A DNA stretch of 64,000 bases, taken from Pseudonocardia cypriaca (GTDB lineage: Bacteria > Actinomycetota > Actinomycetes > Mycobacteriales > Pseudonocardiaceae). The stretch covers positions 2,108,001-2,172,000 of the forward strand of contig NZ_VFPH01000002.1 in NCBI RefSeq assembly GCF_006717045.1, written 5' to 3'. Position 1 is the first letter of the stretch; every line of letters starts with the position of its first letter. The notes beneath the pieces were generated by a model that saw only the letters and a program-made list of their open reading frames with translations, ran no database searches and was not told where the DNA came from. Positions 23,886 through 33,019 of this stretch are shown here, one piece after another. The translations under genes were made by a program, and so were the position numbers.

Positions 23886-24818
23886 GTGAGCACCTGGGAT
23901 CTGCGCGACGTCCCGGATCAGCAGGGCCGCCGCGTCGTCGTCACCGGAGCGAGCAGCGGCCTCGGACTCGTCGTCGCCCGTGAGCTGGCGAAGCGCGGAG
24001 CACGGGTGGTGATGGCGGTGCGCGACGTCGCCAAGGCCGGCCGGCACCGCGCCGAGCTGCTGTCCGAGCACCGGGCGGCCACCGTGGACGTCCTGCCGCT
24101 CGACCTGCTCGACCCGGCGTCCATCCGGGAGTTCGCCGCCGCCGTCACGGCCGAGCCGGTCGACGCGCTGCTCAACGTGGCCGGCATCGCCGGCACCCCG
24201 CTGCGGCACAACGCGCAGGGCTGGGAGAGCCAGTTCGCGACCAACCACCTCGGGCACTTCGCCCTCACCACGCTCCTGCTCGACGCCCTCGACCGCGGGT
24301 GGGAGCCGCGCGTGGTCACGGTGGCGTCGGCGGTGTACCGCTACGGGAAGCTCGACCTGGACGGTGCCGACCACCTGACCGGCGGACGGCGCTACTCCCC
24401 CATGCGCGCCTACGCGCGCTCCAAGCTCGCCAACATGCTGTTCGGGCTCGAACTCGACCGCAGGCTGCGCGCCACGTCCTCCCCGGTCCGCAGCGTGCTC
24501 GCCCACCCCGGCATGGCCAGTACGCCGATGAACACCAACCGCTGCCACACGCTGCTCGACCACCTCATCGCGCCGGTCGCCACCGTCGTGGCCCGCGCCC
24601 CGGAGGACGCTGCCCTCCCTATCCTGTACGCCGCCACGGTGCCGGAGCTCGAGGGCGGGACGTTCGTCGGACCGCACACCGAGTTCCGCGGCCCGATGCG
24701 CGTCACCCGCCGCCCGGTGCGCCCGCCCGCCGACGACCGGGACCTCGCCGAACGCCTGTGGGCGGTGTCCGAGGAGCTCACCGGTATGCGCTCGGCGATG
24801 CTCTCGCGGGCCTGTTAG
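23886..24818 (+). CDS. Short-chain dehydrogenase/reductase
   Basis: A 310-residue Rossmann-fold oxidoreductase. The cofactor motif TGASSGLG is at residues 20-27, NVAGIAG follows the NNAG position, and the catalytic Tyr176/Lys180 pair is in YARSK with the serine in TVASAVYRYG. The layout is close to retinol-dehydrogenase-like SDRs (QFATNHLGHFALTTLLLDAL), which usually use NADP(H). The GTG at 23886 is close behind the operators. It is the likely target of the divergent MarR regulator, perhaps for detoxifying an aldehyde or ketone; the substrate is unknown. Confidence 0.88.
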   Translation: MSTWDLRDVPDQQGRRVVVTGASSGLGLVVARELAKRGARVVMAVRDVAKAGRHRAELLSEHRAATVDVLPLDLLDPASIREFAAAVTAEPVDALLNVAGIAGTPLRHNAQGWESQFATNHLGHFALTTLLLDALDRGWEPRVVTVASAVYRYGKLDLDGADHLTGGRRYSPMRAYARSKLANMLFGLELDRRLRATSSPVRSVLAHPGMASTPMNTNRCHTLLDHLIAPVATVVARAPEDAALPILYAATVPELEGGTFVGPHTEFRGPMRVTRRPVRPPADDRDLAERLWAVSEELTGMRSAMLSRAC

Positions 24819-25567
24819 CGCCGGCGCCCCAACGCCCCTCCGGGTGGTCGAGTAGGGACGGCGCCCCAGCGCCGGCCGGTATCGAGACCACCAGGCCGTC
24901 TCCTACCAGGCCTTCAGCGGTGGCACGCCCGGTCCTGGCAACCTCCCACCAGGCCTTCAGTGGCGCCGCGCATCGTGCCGGGGCCGCCCTCACGCCTCAA
25001 GGGCGCTCCGCGTCGCTCCGCGATCGCTACGCGACCCTTGACCCGCGAGCCTCTGCGGCCCCTTTCGGGCCCGCTTCGCGGGCAGGCCACGGGCCTGCCC
25101 TTTCGGCGCGCGGCGCCACCGAAGGCGGTCTCCCGGGCATGATCGCCGTTTCGGCGCGTTCTCCGGCGGAGTTCGTCGGGAAATGCGCCCAACTGCCGAT
25201 CATGCTCCCACCCACCCACTGGTCGGCCCGAGACGCACACCACGGCGGCCAACCAGGCCCTCATGTGCTGCTCGCACTGCTCTTCGCCGGCCACGCACCC
25301 CCTACTCGGCCCACGCTGCCCGTCGACGGGCAGCGTGACCTCACACGGGGTGCGCGAGCACGAACCGGGTGCGCGAGGGCACGCAGATCCGGCGACACCG
25401 GCCTCCTGGCGGCGCCGCGCACCCAGGAGGCCATAAGAAGGCAAGACCTTGGGGCAGGAGGACCTCGAGGCGGGAGGCCTTGACCGAGGAGGCCCGGCGC
25501 AACGTGGCGCTGTCTCGATACGCGCCGGCCCGGGGGGCCGGCGCTGCTCGAGCTCTGCGGAAGGTTG
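24819..25567. other. Non-coding hairpin-rich mosaic between SDR and PTH2-like genes
   Basis: About 750 bases with no convincing gene on either strand. It has terminal elements of a shared type: GTGGTCGAGTA...TATCGAGACCAC (24844-24891) near one end and GTCTCGATACGCGCCGGCC...GGCCGGCGCTGCTCGAGC (25512-25553) near the other. Between them are direct repeats of ACCAGGCCTTCAG, a TCAAGGG/CCCTTGA hairpin (about 24989-25040) with alternating GCTCCGCG/CGCTACGCG segments, and the perfect palindrome at 25312-25337. It looks like accumulated palindromic repeats. Open frames here are Arg/Pro-rich and not protein-like. Confidence 0.7.
25312..25337. repeat. Perfect 26-bp palindrome
   Basis: CACGCTGCCCGTC followed directly by GACGGGCAGCGTG forms a perfect palindrome with no loop, inside the non-coding mosaic region. 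It could extrude as a cruciform or be a binding site for a dimeric protein; no gene lies within 200 bases. Confidence 0.8.
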
Positions 25568-26299
25568 TCAGCCGGGGGTGGCGATGCAGGTGATCGTGCC
25601 GGGCGCCACCTCGGTGAACCCCGCGTCCCGGACGGCGACCGCCTCGCCGCGCCCGACCGCGGCGCACAGCTGCGCCCACCGGTCCGCGTCGGCGTCGCGC
25701 ACCGCGAAGTGCGGCACTTCGACGAGGTCGTGGGCGGCGGCGTAGAGCATCGATGCGTGACCGACCTGCGCGGCCGCCTTGCCGACGGACAGGTCGAGGG
25801 CGGCGTTCACCCAGATCACCGGAACGCCCGGCGGTGGCGGGCCCGGCTCGTCGGGTTCCAGCTCGGTGCCGCCGATCTGCAGCCGCGAGACGACCCGGGG
25901 CACGTCGTCGACCGGTCCGGGAAGCAGCGCCCGCGCCTGCCCGCCGTCGACCTCCCACGTCACGCCCGGCAGCTCCTGCACGGCCGCCCAGTGCGCGCCA
26001 CGCGCCCGGCGGGCGATCTTGCGGATCTGCGTGCCCACCCACACCGCGACGGTGTCGTGCCACTCGCCTCCCGGCTGCGAACGCGGATCCAGGCACACGG
26101 CCAGCGCCGCGGCGGCCGCGGCCTCCAGCACCGGCGTGCGGGCGGCAGGCGGGCGCTCCAGCCGCAGGATGATCGGCATCGCGCGCACGATGCCGTCCGA
26201 CACCGGCGCTGCTCCCCGGGCGTAGCGGGCCGCGAGCGGCGCGAGCACACCAACGGCCGGCCGGTCGGCGAGTCCGGTCCCGGACAGTTCCTCGGTCAC
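25568..26299 (-). CDS. PTH2-type peptidyl-tRNA hydrolase-like protein
   Basis: A protein of about 243 residues. Its C-terminal third (from about residue 155) has the PTH2 pattern VIWVNAALDLSVGKAAAQVG followed by HASMLYAAAH, where the Lys and His side chains line the active site of this archaeal/eukaryotic-type peptidyl-tRNA hydrolase. The family's closing segment VRDAGFTEVAPGTITCIA is also seen. The N-terminal half is a helical domain of unknown role (LRLERPPAARTPVLEAAAAA). Start choices are the GTG at 26299 and a TTG at 26311. Whether it hydrolyses peptidyl-tRNA is untested; bacteria normally rely on the unrelated Pth. Confidence 0.72.
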   Translation of the reverse strand: MTEELSGTGLADRPAVGVLAPLAARYARGAAPVSDGIVRAMPIILRLERPPAARTPVLEAAAAAALAVCLDPRSQPGGEWHDTVAVWVGTQIRKIARRARGAHWAAVQELPGVTWEVDGGQARALLPGPVDDVPRVVSRLQIGGTELEPDEPGPPPPGVPVIWVNAALDLSVGKAAAQVGHASMLYAAAHDLVEVPHFAVRDADADRWAQLCAAVGRGEAVAVRDAGFTEVAPGTITCIATPG

Positions 26300-26344
26300 G
26301 CCCGGGACCAACGCATCCGCCCCTGCTCTGCTTCCGCGGGACTC

Positions 26345-28210
26345 TCAGGGATCTCCGAGCTGCGCCAGCAGCTCGCGCTCGGCGCCCCGCGGCACCGCGA
26401 CCGCCCCGACGAGCAGGCGCCCCGATCCCGAGCCGTCCGGCAGCGCCCTGGCGAGGACGAGCTCGCCCATGCCCGGGCTCACCCCGGTGGTGGGCCGGAC
26501 GTCGACCCGGCCGTCGCCGCGGAGGTCCCGCAGCGTCACGCCCTCGCCGAAGCGGACCCGCTCCACCTCGTACAGGCCGGGCACCACGGTCGCCCACGAG
26601 GCCGCCAGCTCGGCCTCGTCGGCCGGGAGCAGGGGCCCGCGCTCGGCGAGGAACCTGTCGCCCCAGCCGCCCTCGTCCAGCACCGCGTCCATGACCTCGG
26701 GCGCATCCCAGTCGACGTCGAGGGTGTCGGCCCACCAGGCCAGCTCGGCGGTGGCGGCGCCCCCGCGACGCTCCAGGAACGTCACCGCCTTGCGGTAGAG
26801 CCAGCCGGCCCGCTCCGGGAGCTCGGCATGGGCGGGCCGGCCGAGGTGGCACTGCTTGTACTTGCGGCCCGATCCGCACCAGCACGGGTCGTTGCGGCCG
26901 GGTTCGGGGCCGGCGGGGGCGGCGAAGGGACGGACGGCAGCGAGATCCGGATCGTCGGCGGGCACCTCTATCGCCGTCCACCGGGCGGCAGCGGCCACGG
27001 CGTCGCCGCGGTCCGACTCGTACCAGGCCAACCGGTCCTCCACGAGCGGCCAGCCCGGTGCCGCGACGGCCGCGGCCCGCAGGTGCGACTCGGCGTCCAG
27101 CACCCGGCCGTCCCGCTCGGCGGCGACCGCGGCGACCCACCGCGCCACGGCCTCGCGGGGGGACCGACCGGCGACGGCGACGAGGCGCTCGGCGAGCGCA
27201 ACGGTGGCCCGCACCCGCTCACCGTCCTCGTCGGGTTCGCGCAGCAGCTCCTCGACGACGGATTCGAGGACGTCCGGGTCCTGCATAAGGCCGAGCGCCT
27301 CCCGCAGCGCGGTCGGACCCTGTGCATCGGCGAGCAGCGCGAACGCCCGGACCGCCGCCTCCCCCTGCTCCTCGGTATCGACCCGGGTGACCAGCCGCAA
27401 CTCCTGGTCGACCGCCTCCGCCTCCGTCCACACCGACTCGTGGTGGGCGAACTCGTCGCCGCGCCGCAGCAGGCCCGCCGCGGCGGCCAGCTCGGTGAGC
27501 GGCGGGCGCGGTTCGGCGAAGGCGGCGCGGTCGCCGTGCAGCAGGCCGAGGACGAGCGTCTCCGCCGGCACCGGGAGACCGGGTTCCTCCAGCTCGGCCT
27601 CGTACACCGCCCGCAGCGCCGCCACGAGCTCCGCCGGTGCGGCCGGCTCTTCGTCCAACGCCGAGATCGTCACGGCACCGTCCTGCGTGGCCCGCACGGC
27701 GAGCAGCGCATCGGCGGTCAACCCCGACAGCCAGTCGGGCGGCCCGCCCCACCGGACCGGCTCGTCGCCGTCCGGCTCGTCCACGTGCAGCGGCCCGCCG
27801 TCGACGTGCGGGTCGGGGCAGCGCAGGAACCCGGCGAGGTCGGTGTCGAGGTCGAGGTGCTCGTCGGCCAGCTCGGCGGCGGAGAGCCGGTGGGTGAGCA
27901 CGATGCCGTCGGTCAACGCGGGCGCGTGCACCAGGACGTCGGGAGCGAGCATCGTCACCGGGCCGGTCGGGTCGTCCAGGACGTCTTCCTCGACCTCGTC
28001 GACGAGCCGCTCAGCGTCGGGATCCGAGAGGTCGAGCCCCACCCGGGCGGAGAGCAGCCGCATCAGCTCCTGGTGGCCGACCACCACCTGCTCCCGCACC
28101 ACCTCGCGGTAGGCGGTCCAGACCGCCTCGAACCGCGCTTCCTCGGTGCTCTCGGCATGAGGCTCGGGCGCCCCGCGACCGACCAGGAGCCGCTGCCGGG
28201 ACCCGGCCAC
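26345..28210 (-). CDS. Large SEC-C zinc-motif protein, unknown function
   Basis: A 621-residue, Glu/Asp-rich soluble protein. At about residues 430-447 it carries GRNDPCWCGSGRKYKQCH, the SEC-C motif that binds zinc in the SecA tail and in several proteases and nucleic-acid proteins. The long N-terminal region is mostly alpha-helical with repeated Ala/Leu/Asp patterns and no motif I recognise. A C-terminal domain of about 160 residues follows the zinc motif and ends in LLVGAVAVPRGAERELLAQL. The GTG at 28208-28210 starts the frame. It lies just downstream of serB on the same strand. Role unknown. Confidence 0.8.
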   Translation of the reverse strand: MAGSRQRLLVGRGAPEPHAESTEEARFEAVWTAYREVVREQVVVGHQELMRLLSARVGLDLSDPDAERLVDEVEEDVLDDPTGPVTMLAPDVLVHAPALTDGIVLTHRLSAAELADEHLDLDTDLAGFLRCPDPHVDGGPLHVDEPDGDEPVRWGGPPDWLSGLTADALLAVRATQDGAVTISALDEEPAAPAELVAALRAVYEAELEEPGLPVPAETLVLGLLHGDRAAFAEPRPPLTELAAAAGLLRRGDEFAHHESVWTEAEAVDQELRLVTRVDTEEQGEAAVRAFALLADAQGPTALREALGLMQDPDVLESVVEELLREPDEDGERVRATVALAERLVAVAGRSPREAVARWVAAVAAERDGRVLDAESHLRAAAVAAPGWPLVEDRLAWYESDRGDAVAAAARWTAIEVPADDPDLAAVRPFAAPAGPEPGRNDPCWCGSGRKYKQCHLGRPAHAELPERAGWLYRKAVTFLERRGGAATAELAWWADTLDVDWDAPEVMDAVLDEGGWGDRFLAERGPLLPADEAELAASWATVVPGLYEVERVRFGEGVTLRDLRGDGRVDVRPTTGVSPGMGELVLARALPDGSGSGRLLVGAVAVPRGAERELLAQLGDP

Positions 28211-28227
28211 GGTTCAGCGCCCGCCCG

Positions 28228-29466
28228 TCATGCGATAGGCACCCGGCGCAGGAGGCCCTCGGCGGCGTCGGCGCGCTCGACCTCGTCGCGCGTGATGCCG
28301 AGGACGAACAGGACGACGTCCAGGTACGGGTGCGACAACGCGGTGTCGGCCACCTCGCGCAGCGCGGGCTTGGCGTTGAAGGCCACGCCGAGCCCGGCCG
28401 TGGACAGCATGTCGATGTCGTTGGCCCCGTCACCCACCGCCACGCACTGCTCGAGCGGCACGCCGAAGCTGTCGGCGAACCGGCGCAGCGCCACCGCCTT
28501 GCCCGGGCGGTCGACGATCTCGCCCACGACGTTGCCCGTGAGCCGGCCGTCCACGATCTCCAGCTCGTTCGCGGCGCAGAAGTCCAGCCCCAGCTCTTCC
28601 ACGAGGCCCTTGATCACCCGCGTGAACCCGCCGGAGACGACGCCGCACCGGAAGCCGAGCCGCTTCAGCGTGCGGATCGTGGTGCGGGCGCCCGGAGTCA
28701 GCTCCAGCCGGGCGGCCACCTCGTCGAGCACGGTCTCGGGCAGGCCGGCCAGCACCGCGACTCGGCGGCGCAGCGACTCGGCGAAGTCCAGCTCGCCGCG
28801 CATCGCCGCCTCGGTGACGGCACGGACCTCGGCCTCGGCTCCCGCATGCGCCGCGAGCATCTCGATGACCTCGCCCTGCACGAGCGTCGAGTCGACGTCG
28901 AAGACGATCAGCCGCTTGCTGCGGCGGGCGAGCCCGGCCCGCTCGACGGCGACGTCGACGCCCGCGGTGCGCGCGACCTCGACGAGCCGCGCGCGCAGCG
29001 TGCCGGGCGGGTAGTTCTCGCTCCCACCGCCCGGCTCGGGGGAGACCATCAGCTCCAGCCCGGTGACCGGGTAGTCGGCGACCCGGCGGATCGAGTCGAT
29101 GTTCGCACCGACGGCGGCGAGCGCGGCCGCGACCGAACCGAACGCCCTCGCCGTGATCGGCCTGCCGAGCACCACCACGACATGCGTGGAGTGCCGCCGG
29201 ACGGCCGGGTCGTCGCGCACCTCGAGCGTGGTGTGCACCTGCATCGCGATGCTCGCCATCGCCTGCTCGACGGCCTCCTGCAGGCCCTCGGGGTCGCGGT
29301 GGGCCTTCACCACCACCCCGAGGGTGAGCCGGCCGCGGATCACGACCTGCTCGACGTCGACCAGGTCGACCCCGTGCCGGGTGAGCGCCGCGAACAGCAC
29401 GGAACTCACCCCCGGCCGGTCCGGGCCCGTGACGGTGATGAGGACGCTGGTGCCCGTGTCCGTCAT
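28228..29466 (-). CDS. serB: Phosphoserine phosphatase with ACT domains
   Basis: A 412-residue HAD-superfamily enzyme that dephosphorylates O-phosphoserine, the last step of serine synthesis. The N-terminal half has two ACT-type regulatory domains (TSVLITVTGPDRPGVSSVLF at the start, a second around residues 95-170). The catalytic half carries the HAD nucleophile motif VFDVDSTLVQGE and the later VAVGDGANDIDMLSTAGLG. This two-ACT architecture matches mycobacterial SerB2 (Rv3042c). It follows ctaD by 13 bases on the same strand, as Rv3043c-Rv3042c do. Serine probably inhibits it through the ACT domains. Confidence 0.95.
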   Translation of the reverse strand: MTDTGTSVLITVTGPDRPGVSSVLFAALTRHGVDLVDVEQVVIRGRLTLGVVVKAHRDPEGLQEAVEQAMASIAMQVHTTLEVRDDPAVRRHSTHVVVVLGRPITARAFGSVAAALAAVGANIDSIRRVADYPVTGLELMVSPEPGGGSENYPPGTLRARLVEVARTAGVDVAVERAGLARRSKRLIVFDVDSTLVQGEVIEMLAAHAGAEAEVRAVTEAAMRGELDFAESLRRRVAVLAGLPETVLDEVAARLELTPGARTTIRTLKRLGFRCGVVSGGFTRVIKGLVEELGLDFCAANELEIVDGRLTGNVVGEIVDRPGKAVALRRFADSFGVPLEQCVAVGDGANDIDMLSTAGLGVAFNAKPALREVADTALSHPYLDVVLFVLGITRDEVERADAAEGLLRRVPIA

Positions 29467-29479
29467 GGCAGCAGATCGA

Positions 29480-31228
29480 TCAGCGCGACTTCGGATCGTC
29501 GTTCGGTTGCGTCTCCGGGCCCACGCCCTGCGAGATCAGCTCGCCGGGGTCGGGGTGGCCGAGGTGCGCCTCCGCCCGGAAACGCTCGACCAGGTGCGGG
29601 TAGTGCAGCTCGAAGGCCGGGCGCTCCGACCGGATCCGCGGCAGCTCGGTGAAGTTGTGCCGCGGCGGCGGGCAGGACGTGGCCCACTCCAGGGAGTTGC
29701 CGAAGCCCCACGGGTCGTCGACGGTGACCACTCGCCCGTAGCGGTAGCTGCGGAACACGTTCCACAGGAACGGCAGCGTGGACGCGCCCAGCACGAACGC
29801 CCCGATCGAGGAGATCGCGTTCAGCACGTTGAAGCCGTCGATCGGCAGGTAGTCGGCGTAGCGGCGGGGGAAGCCCTCGTTGCCCAGCCAGTGCTGCACC
29901 AGGAACGTCAGGTGGAACCCGACGAACGTGAGCCAGAAGTGGACCTTGCCGAGCGTCTCGTCGAGGAACCGGCCGGTCATCTTCGGGAACCAGAAGTAGA
30001 TCCCGGCGTAGGTGGCGAACACGATCGTGCCGAACAGCACGTAGTGGAAGTGCGCCACCACGAAGTAGGTGTCCGAGACGTGGAAGTCGACCGGCGGTGA
30101 GGCCAGCAGGATGCCGGTGAGGCCACCGAACAGGAAGGTGGCGAGGAAGCCGACGCTGAACAGCATCGGCGTCTCGAACGTCAGCCTGCCCCTCCACATG
30201 GTGCCGATCCAGTTCACGAACTTGACGCCCGTGGGCACCGCGATGAGGAACGTGGTGAGCGAGAAGAACGCGAGGAGCACCGCACCGGTGGCGTACATGT
30301 GGTGCGCCCACACGGCCACGGACAGCGCCGCGATGGCAATCGTCGCGTAGATCAGCGTCTTGTAGCCGAACAGCGGCTTGCGGCTGAACACCGGGAAGAT
30401 CTCGCTGACGATGCCGAAGAACGGCAGCGCCACGATGTAGACCTCGGGGTGGCCGAAGAACCAGAACAGGTGCTGCCAGAGGATCACGCCGCCGTTGGCC
30501 GGGTCGAACACGTGGGCGCCGAAGTGGCGGTCGGCGAGCAGGCCCAGCAGCGCGGCGGTGAGCACCGGGAACGCGATCAGGATCAGGATCGCCGTCACGA
30601 GGATGTTCCACGTGAAGATCGGCATCCGGAACATCGTCATGCCGGGCGCGCGCATGCAGACGATCGTGGTGATGAAGTTGACGCCACCGAGGATCGTGCC
30701 GAGACCACCGACGACGAGGCCGACGATCCACAGGTCGGCGCCGGCACCGGGCGAGCGGATGCCGTCCGAGAGCGGGGTGTAGGCGAACCACCCGAAGTCC
30801 GCGGCGCCGCCGGGCGTCAGGAACCCGGAAAGCACCGTGAGCCCGCCGAACAGGAACAGCCAGTAGGAGAAGGCGTTCAGCCGCGGGAACGCCACGTCCG
30901 GGGCGCCGATCTGCAGCGGCACGATGTAGTTCGCGAACCCGAACAGGATCGGCGTCGCGTACAGCAGCAGCATGATCGTGCCGTGCATCGTGAACAGCTG
31001 GTTGTACTGCTCGGTGGAGAGGAACTGCAGGCCCGGCACGGCGAGCTCGCCACGGATCAGCAGCGCCATCGCGCCGCCGGCGAGGAAGAACCCGAACGAC
31101 GTGACCAGGTACAGGATCGCGATGTCCTTGGGGTCCGTCGTCCGCAGCATCTTCAGGAAGGTCGAGCCCTTGGGCGACTGTCGCGCTGGATACTCCGGCG
31201 CGATCGGCTTGGGGGCGACGGCGGTCAC
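29480..31228 (-). CDS. ctaD: Cytochrome c oxidase subunit I
   Basis: A 582-residue, 12-helix core subunit of the aa3-type terminal oxidase, carrying haem a, haem a3 and CuB in the cytoplasmic membrane. Metal-site motifs are FTMHGTIMLLLYATP (haem a ligand), FFGHPEVYIVALP (CuB histidine with the cross-linked Tyr), WAHHMYATG (two CuB histidines) and VVAHFHYVLFG (haem ligands). The frame is open to 31366, but the GTG at 31228 follows a strong AGGAGGAC and gives VTAVAPKPIAPEYPARQ. Other oxidase subunits are not in the window; in relatives they are encoded elsewhere. It is paired with serB downstream. Confidence 0.96.
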   Translation of the reverse strand: MTAVAPKPIAPEYPARQSPKGSTFLKMLRTTDPKDIAILYLVTSFGFFLAGGAMALLIRGELAVPGLQFLSTEQYNQLFTMHGTIMLLLYATPILFGFANYIVPLQIGAPDVAFPRLNAFSYWLFLFGGLTVLSGFLTPGGAADFGWFAYTPLSDGIRSPGAGADLWIVGLVVGGLGTILGGVNFITTIVCMRAPGMTMFRMPIFTWNILVTAILILIAFPVLTAALLGLLADRHFGAHVFDPANGGVILWQHLFWFFGHPEVYIVALPFFGIVSEIFPVFSRKPLFGYKTLIYATIAIAALSVAVWAHHMYATGAVLLAFFSLTTFLIAVPTGVKFVNWIGTMWRGRLTFETPMLFSVGFLATFLFGGLTGILLASPPVDFHVSDTYFVVAHFHYVLFGTIVFATYAGIYFWFPKMTGRFLDETLGKVHFWLTFVGFHLTFLVQHWLGNEGFPRRYADYLPIDGFNVLNAISSIGAFVLGASTLPFLWNVFRSYRYGRVVTVDDPWGFGNSLEWATSCPPPRHNFTELPRIRSERPAFELHYPHLVERFRAEAHLGHPDPGELISQGVGPETQPNDDPKSR

Positions 31229-31384
31229 TGGTCCTCCTGGAACTGCCGGCGGCACGGGCGGCGGGCCGGGTGGCCCAGCTCGCGATGTTAGCTCTACCCG
31301 TCGTCGAAGGCGCGGCCTGGGTGGCGGGATCCACGTCTGCGCGACACGTCGTGCACGGGCCGACACCCGCCGCGCAGAACCGCG

Positions 31385-32155
31385 ATGATCCCCGGCATGG
31401 GGTCGGCGACGGTGGTGATCGGGCCGGGGCTCGCCGTGGCAGGCGGGCTCGCGGTGCTACTCGCGGCCGCCATCGCGGCGGCGGCGCGCCTCGGGACCGG
31501 CCGCGCGACCGTCGTCGCCGGCGTGCGGGCCGTGGTGCAGCTCGGCGCGGTCTCGCTGCTGATCGGTGCGATCGTCGGCTCGGTGCTGCTCAGCGCGGCG
31601 TTCGTGCTGGTCATGGTGGGTGTGGCCGCCTGGACCGCCGCGCGGCGCATCACGCCGCACCGCAGCGGCTGGTGGGCCGTGCTGCCGATCGCGGTGGCCC
31701 CGCTCCCGGTCACGGCCCTGCTCGTGCTCTCGGGAGTCGTGCCGCCGGTCGGGATCGCGGTGATCCCGATGGCCGGCATCCTCATCGGCGGCACGATGAC
31801 CGCCACATCGCTGGCCGGCCGACGCGTCCTCGACGAGCTCCGGACCCGGCACGGCGAGGTCGAGGCCGCCCTGTCGCTGGGGTTCCTGCCCCGCGACGCG
31901 GCCATGGAGATCGCCCGGCCGAGTGCGGGCCAGGCGCTGGTGCCCGCGATCGACCAGACCCGCACGGTCGGGCTGGTCACCCTGCCCGGCGCGTTCGTCG
32001 GCATGCTGCTGGGCGGCGCCACACCGCTGCAGGCGGGCGCCGTCCAGGTGCTCGTACTGGTGCTCCTGCTGGTCGTCGAGACGGTCGCGGTGGCGCTGAT
32101 GCTGGAGCTGGTGTGCCGCGGGCTGGTGCGCAGAGCGCCTACCGCAGCGGGGTGA
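31385..32155 (+). CDS. FetB-like ABC transporter permease (UPF0014)
   Basis: A 256-residue permease with about seven transmembrane helices. The family signature includes RAVVQLGAVSLLIGAI, PMAGILIGGTMTATSLAGRR, EAALSLGFLPRDAAMEIARP and IDQTRTVGLVTLPGAFVGML. The last two are the cytoplasmic loop and helix of the FetB/YbbM group linked to metal export (iron in E. coli). The partner ATPase (FetA) is not adjacent. The ATG at 31385 is used; another in-frame ATG follows 12 bases later. Its 3' end overlaps the convergent deacetylase by 17 bases. Confidence 0.85.
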   Translation: MIPGMGSATVVIGPGLAVAGGLAVLLAAAIAAAARLGTGRATVVAGVRAVVQLGAVSLLIGAIVGSVLLSAAFVLVMVGVAAWTAARRITPHRSGWWAVLPIAVAPLPVTALLVLSGVVPPVGIAVIPMAGILIGGTMTATSLAGRRVLDELRTRHGEVEAALSLGFLPRDAAMEIARPSAGQALVPAIDQTRTVGLVTLPGAFVGMLLGGATPLQAGAVQVLVLVLLLVVETVAVALMLELVCRGLVRRAPTAAG

Positions 32156-32948
32156 ACAGCTCCTCGAACAGCTCCGGCGCCGCCGCCGGGCTGGGCGCCG
32201 GGTCGACGATGTAGAACTCCGTGCCCATCCCGAACGCGAAGATCGGGTCCGGCATCGCGAGCAGGAAGTGCTCCGGCGACATCTGGCTCGCGTGCGCCCG
32301 CATGGAGGCGCGCTTCTGATCGACGAAGTCGACGGCCTCGACGCGGTGGGTGATCTCCGCCTCCGGCTTGCCGAACGTCGGCTCGTCGAAGTCGGGGGGC
32401 TGCCATCCCTCCGGCAGCTCACCGGACTCGGCCATGCCGCGCATCCCGCGGACCATCCAGTCGCGGTTGATCGTGTGCTGCACCACCACCGGGACGGCCG
32501 ACAGGTCCGCGGCGCGCATGCCGACCCGGTGCACCTGGATGTGGTCGGGGTGGCCGTAACCGCCGTTGTCGTCGTAGACGGTGAGGATGTCCGGCTCCTC
32601 CTCGTCGAGGATCACCGCGAGACGGCGCGCGGCGTGCTCGACGTCGGCCTGCCAGAAGCAGAACGGGGCCGCGTTGCTCGGCTCGCCCATCATCCCCGAG
32701 TCGGTGTAGCCGAGGAACTCCACGCGCTTCGCCCCGATCGCCGCCGCGGACGCGTAGCACTCCGCGGAGCGGCGCATGGACAGCAGCTCACCCGGCTCGA
32801 GCACACCCGGGACGGGCTCGCCGAGCTCCCCGCGGGTGGCGAAGACCAGGACGACCCGATGACCCGCGGCGGCAGCCCTGGCGAGGGTGCCCGCGGTGCC
32901 GATGGACTCGTCGTCGGGGTGTGCATGGAAGGAGACGATGGTTCCCAC
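32139..32948 (-). CDS. PIG-L/LmbE-family zinc deacetylase
   Basis: A 269-residue zinc hydrolase of the GlcNAc-PI de-N-acetylase family. The metal motif is SFHAHPDDESIGTAGTLARA, and the third ligand is in GYGHPDHIQVHRVG. Actinobacterial relatives include MshB and Mca of mycothiol metabolism, but the sequence around the motif differs from what I know of both, so a specific assignment is not justified. The ATG at 32948 starts right at the first strand (MGTIVSF). It converges on the FetB-like permease with a 17-base overlap. Confidence 0.85.
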   Translation of the reverse strand: MGTIVSFHAHPDDESIGTAGTLARAAAAGHRVVLVFATRGELGEPVPGVLEPGELLSMRRSAECYASAAAIGAKRVEFLGYTDSGMMGEPSNAAPFCFWQADVEHAARRLAVILDEEEPDILTVYDDNGGYGHPDHIQVHRVGMRAADLSAVPVVVQHTINRDWMVRGMRGMAESGELPEGWQPPDFDEPTFGKPEAEITHRVEAVDFVDQKRASMRAHASQMSPEHFLLAMPDPIFAFGMGTEFYIVDPAPSPAAAPELFEELFTPLR

Positions 32949-33019
32949 GTAGCCACCCTACGCAGCGCCGGGATTCACCCGGCCGGGTCACCGGCGCCTC
33001 TGCCGCACGGGTGGGACGG

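Noticed and set aside
24844..25553. Composite transposon bounded by the terminal palindromes
   Set aside because: The two ends are not precise inverted copies, no target-site duplication is evident and there is no transposase frame inside.
25565..29014. A plus-strand open frame of more than 1100 residues
   Set aside because: It is antisense to the PTH2-like, SEC-C and serB genes, is dominated by Arg, Gly, Pro and Ala, and shows no motif; such long shadows are common in very high-GC DNA.
32139..32948. Assignment as MshB or Mca of mycothiol metabolism
   Set aside because: Only the shared metal motifs match; surrounding sequence is not clearly that of either enzyme, and no mycothiol gene is adjacent.
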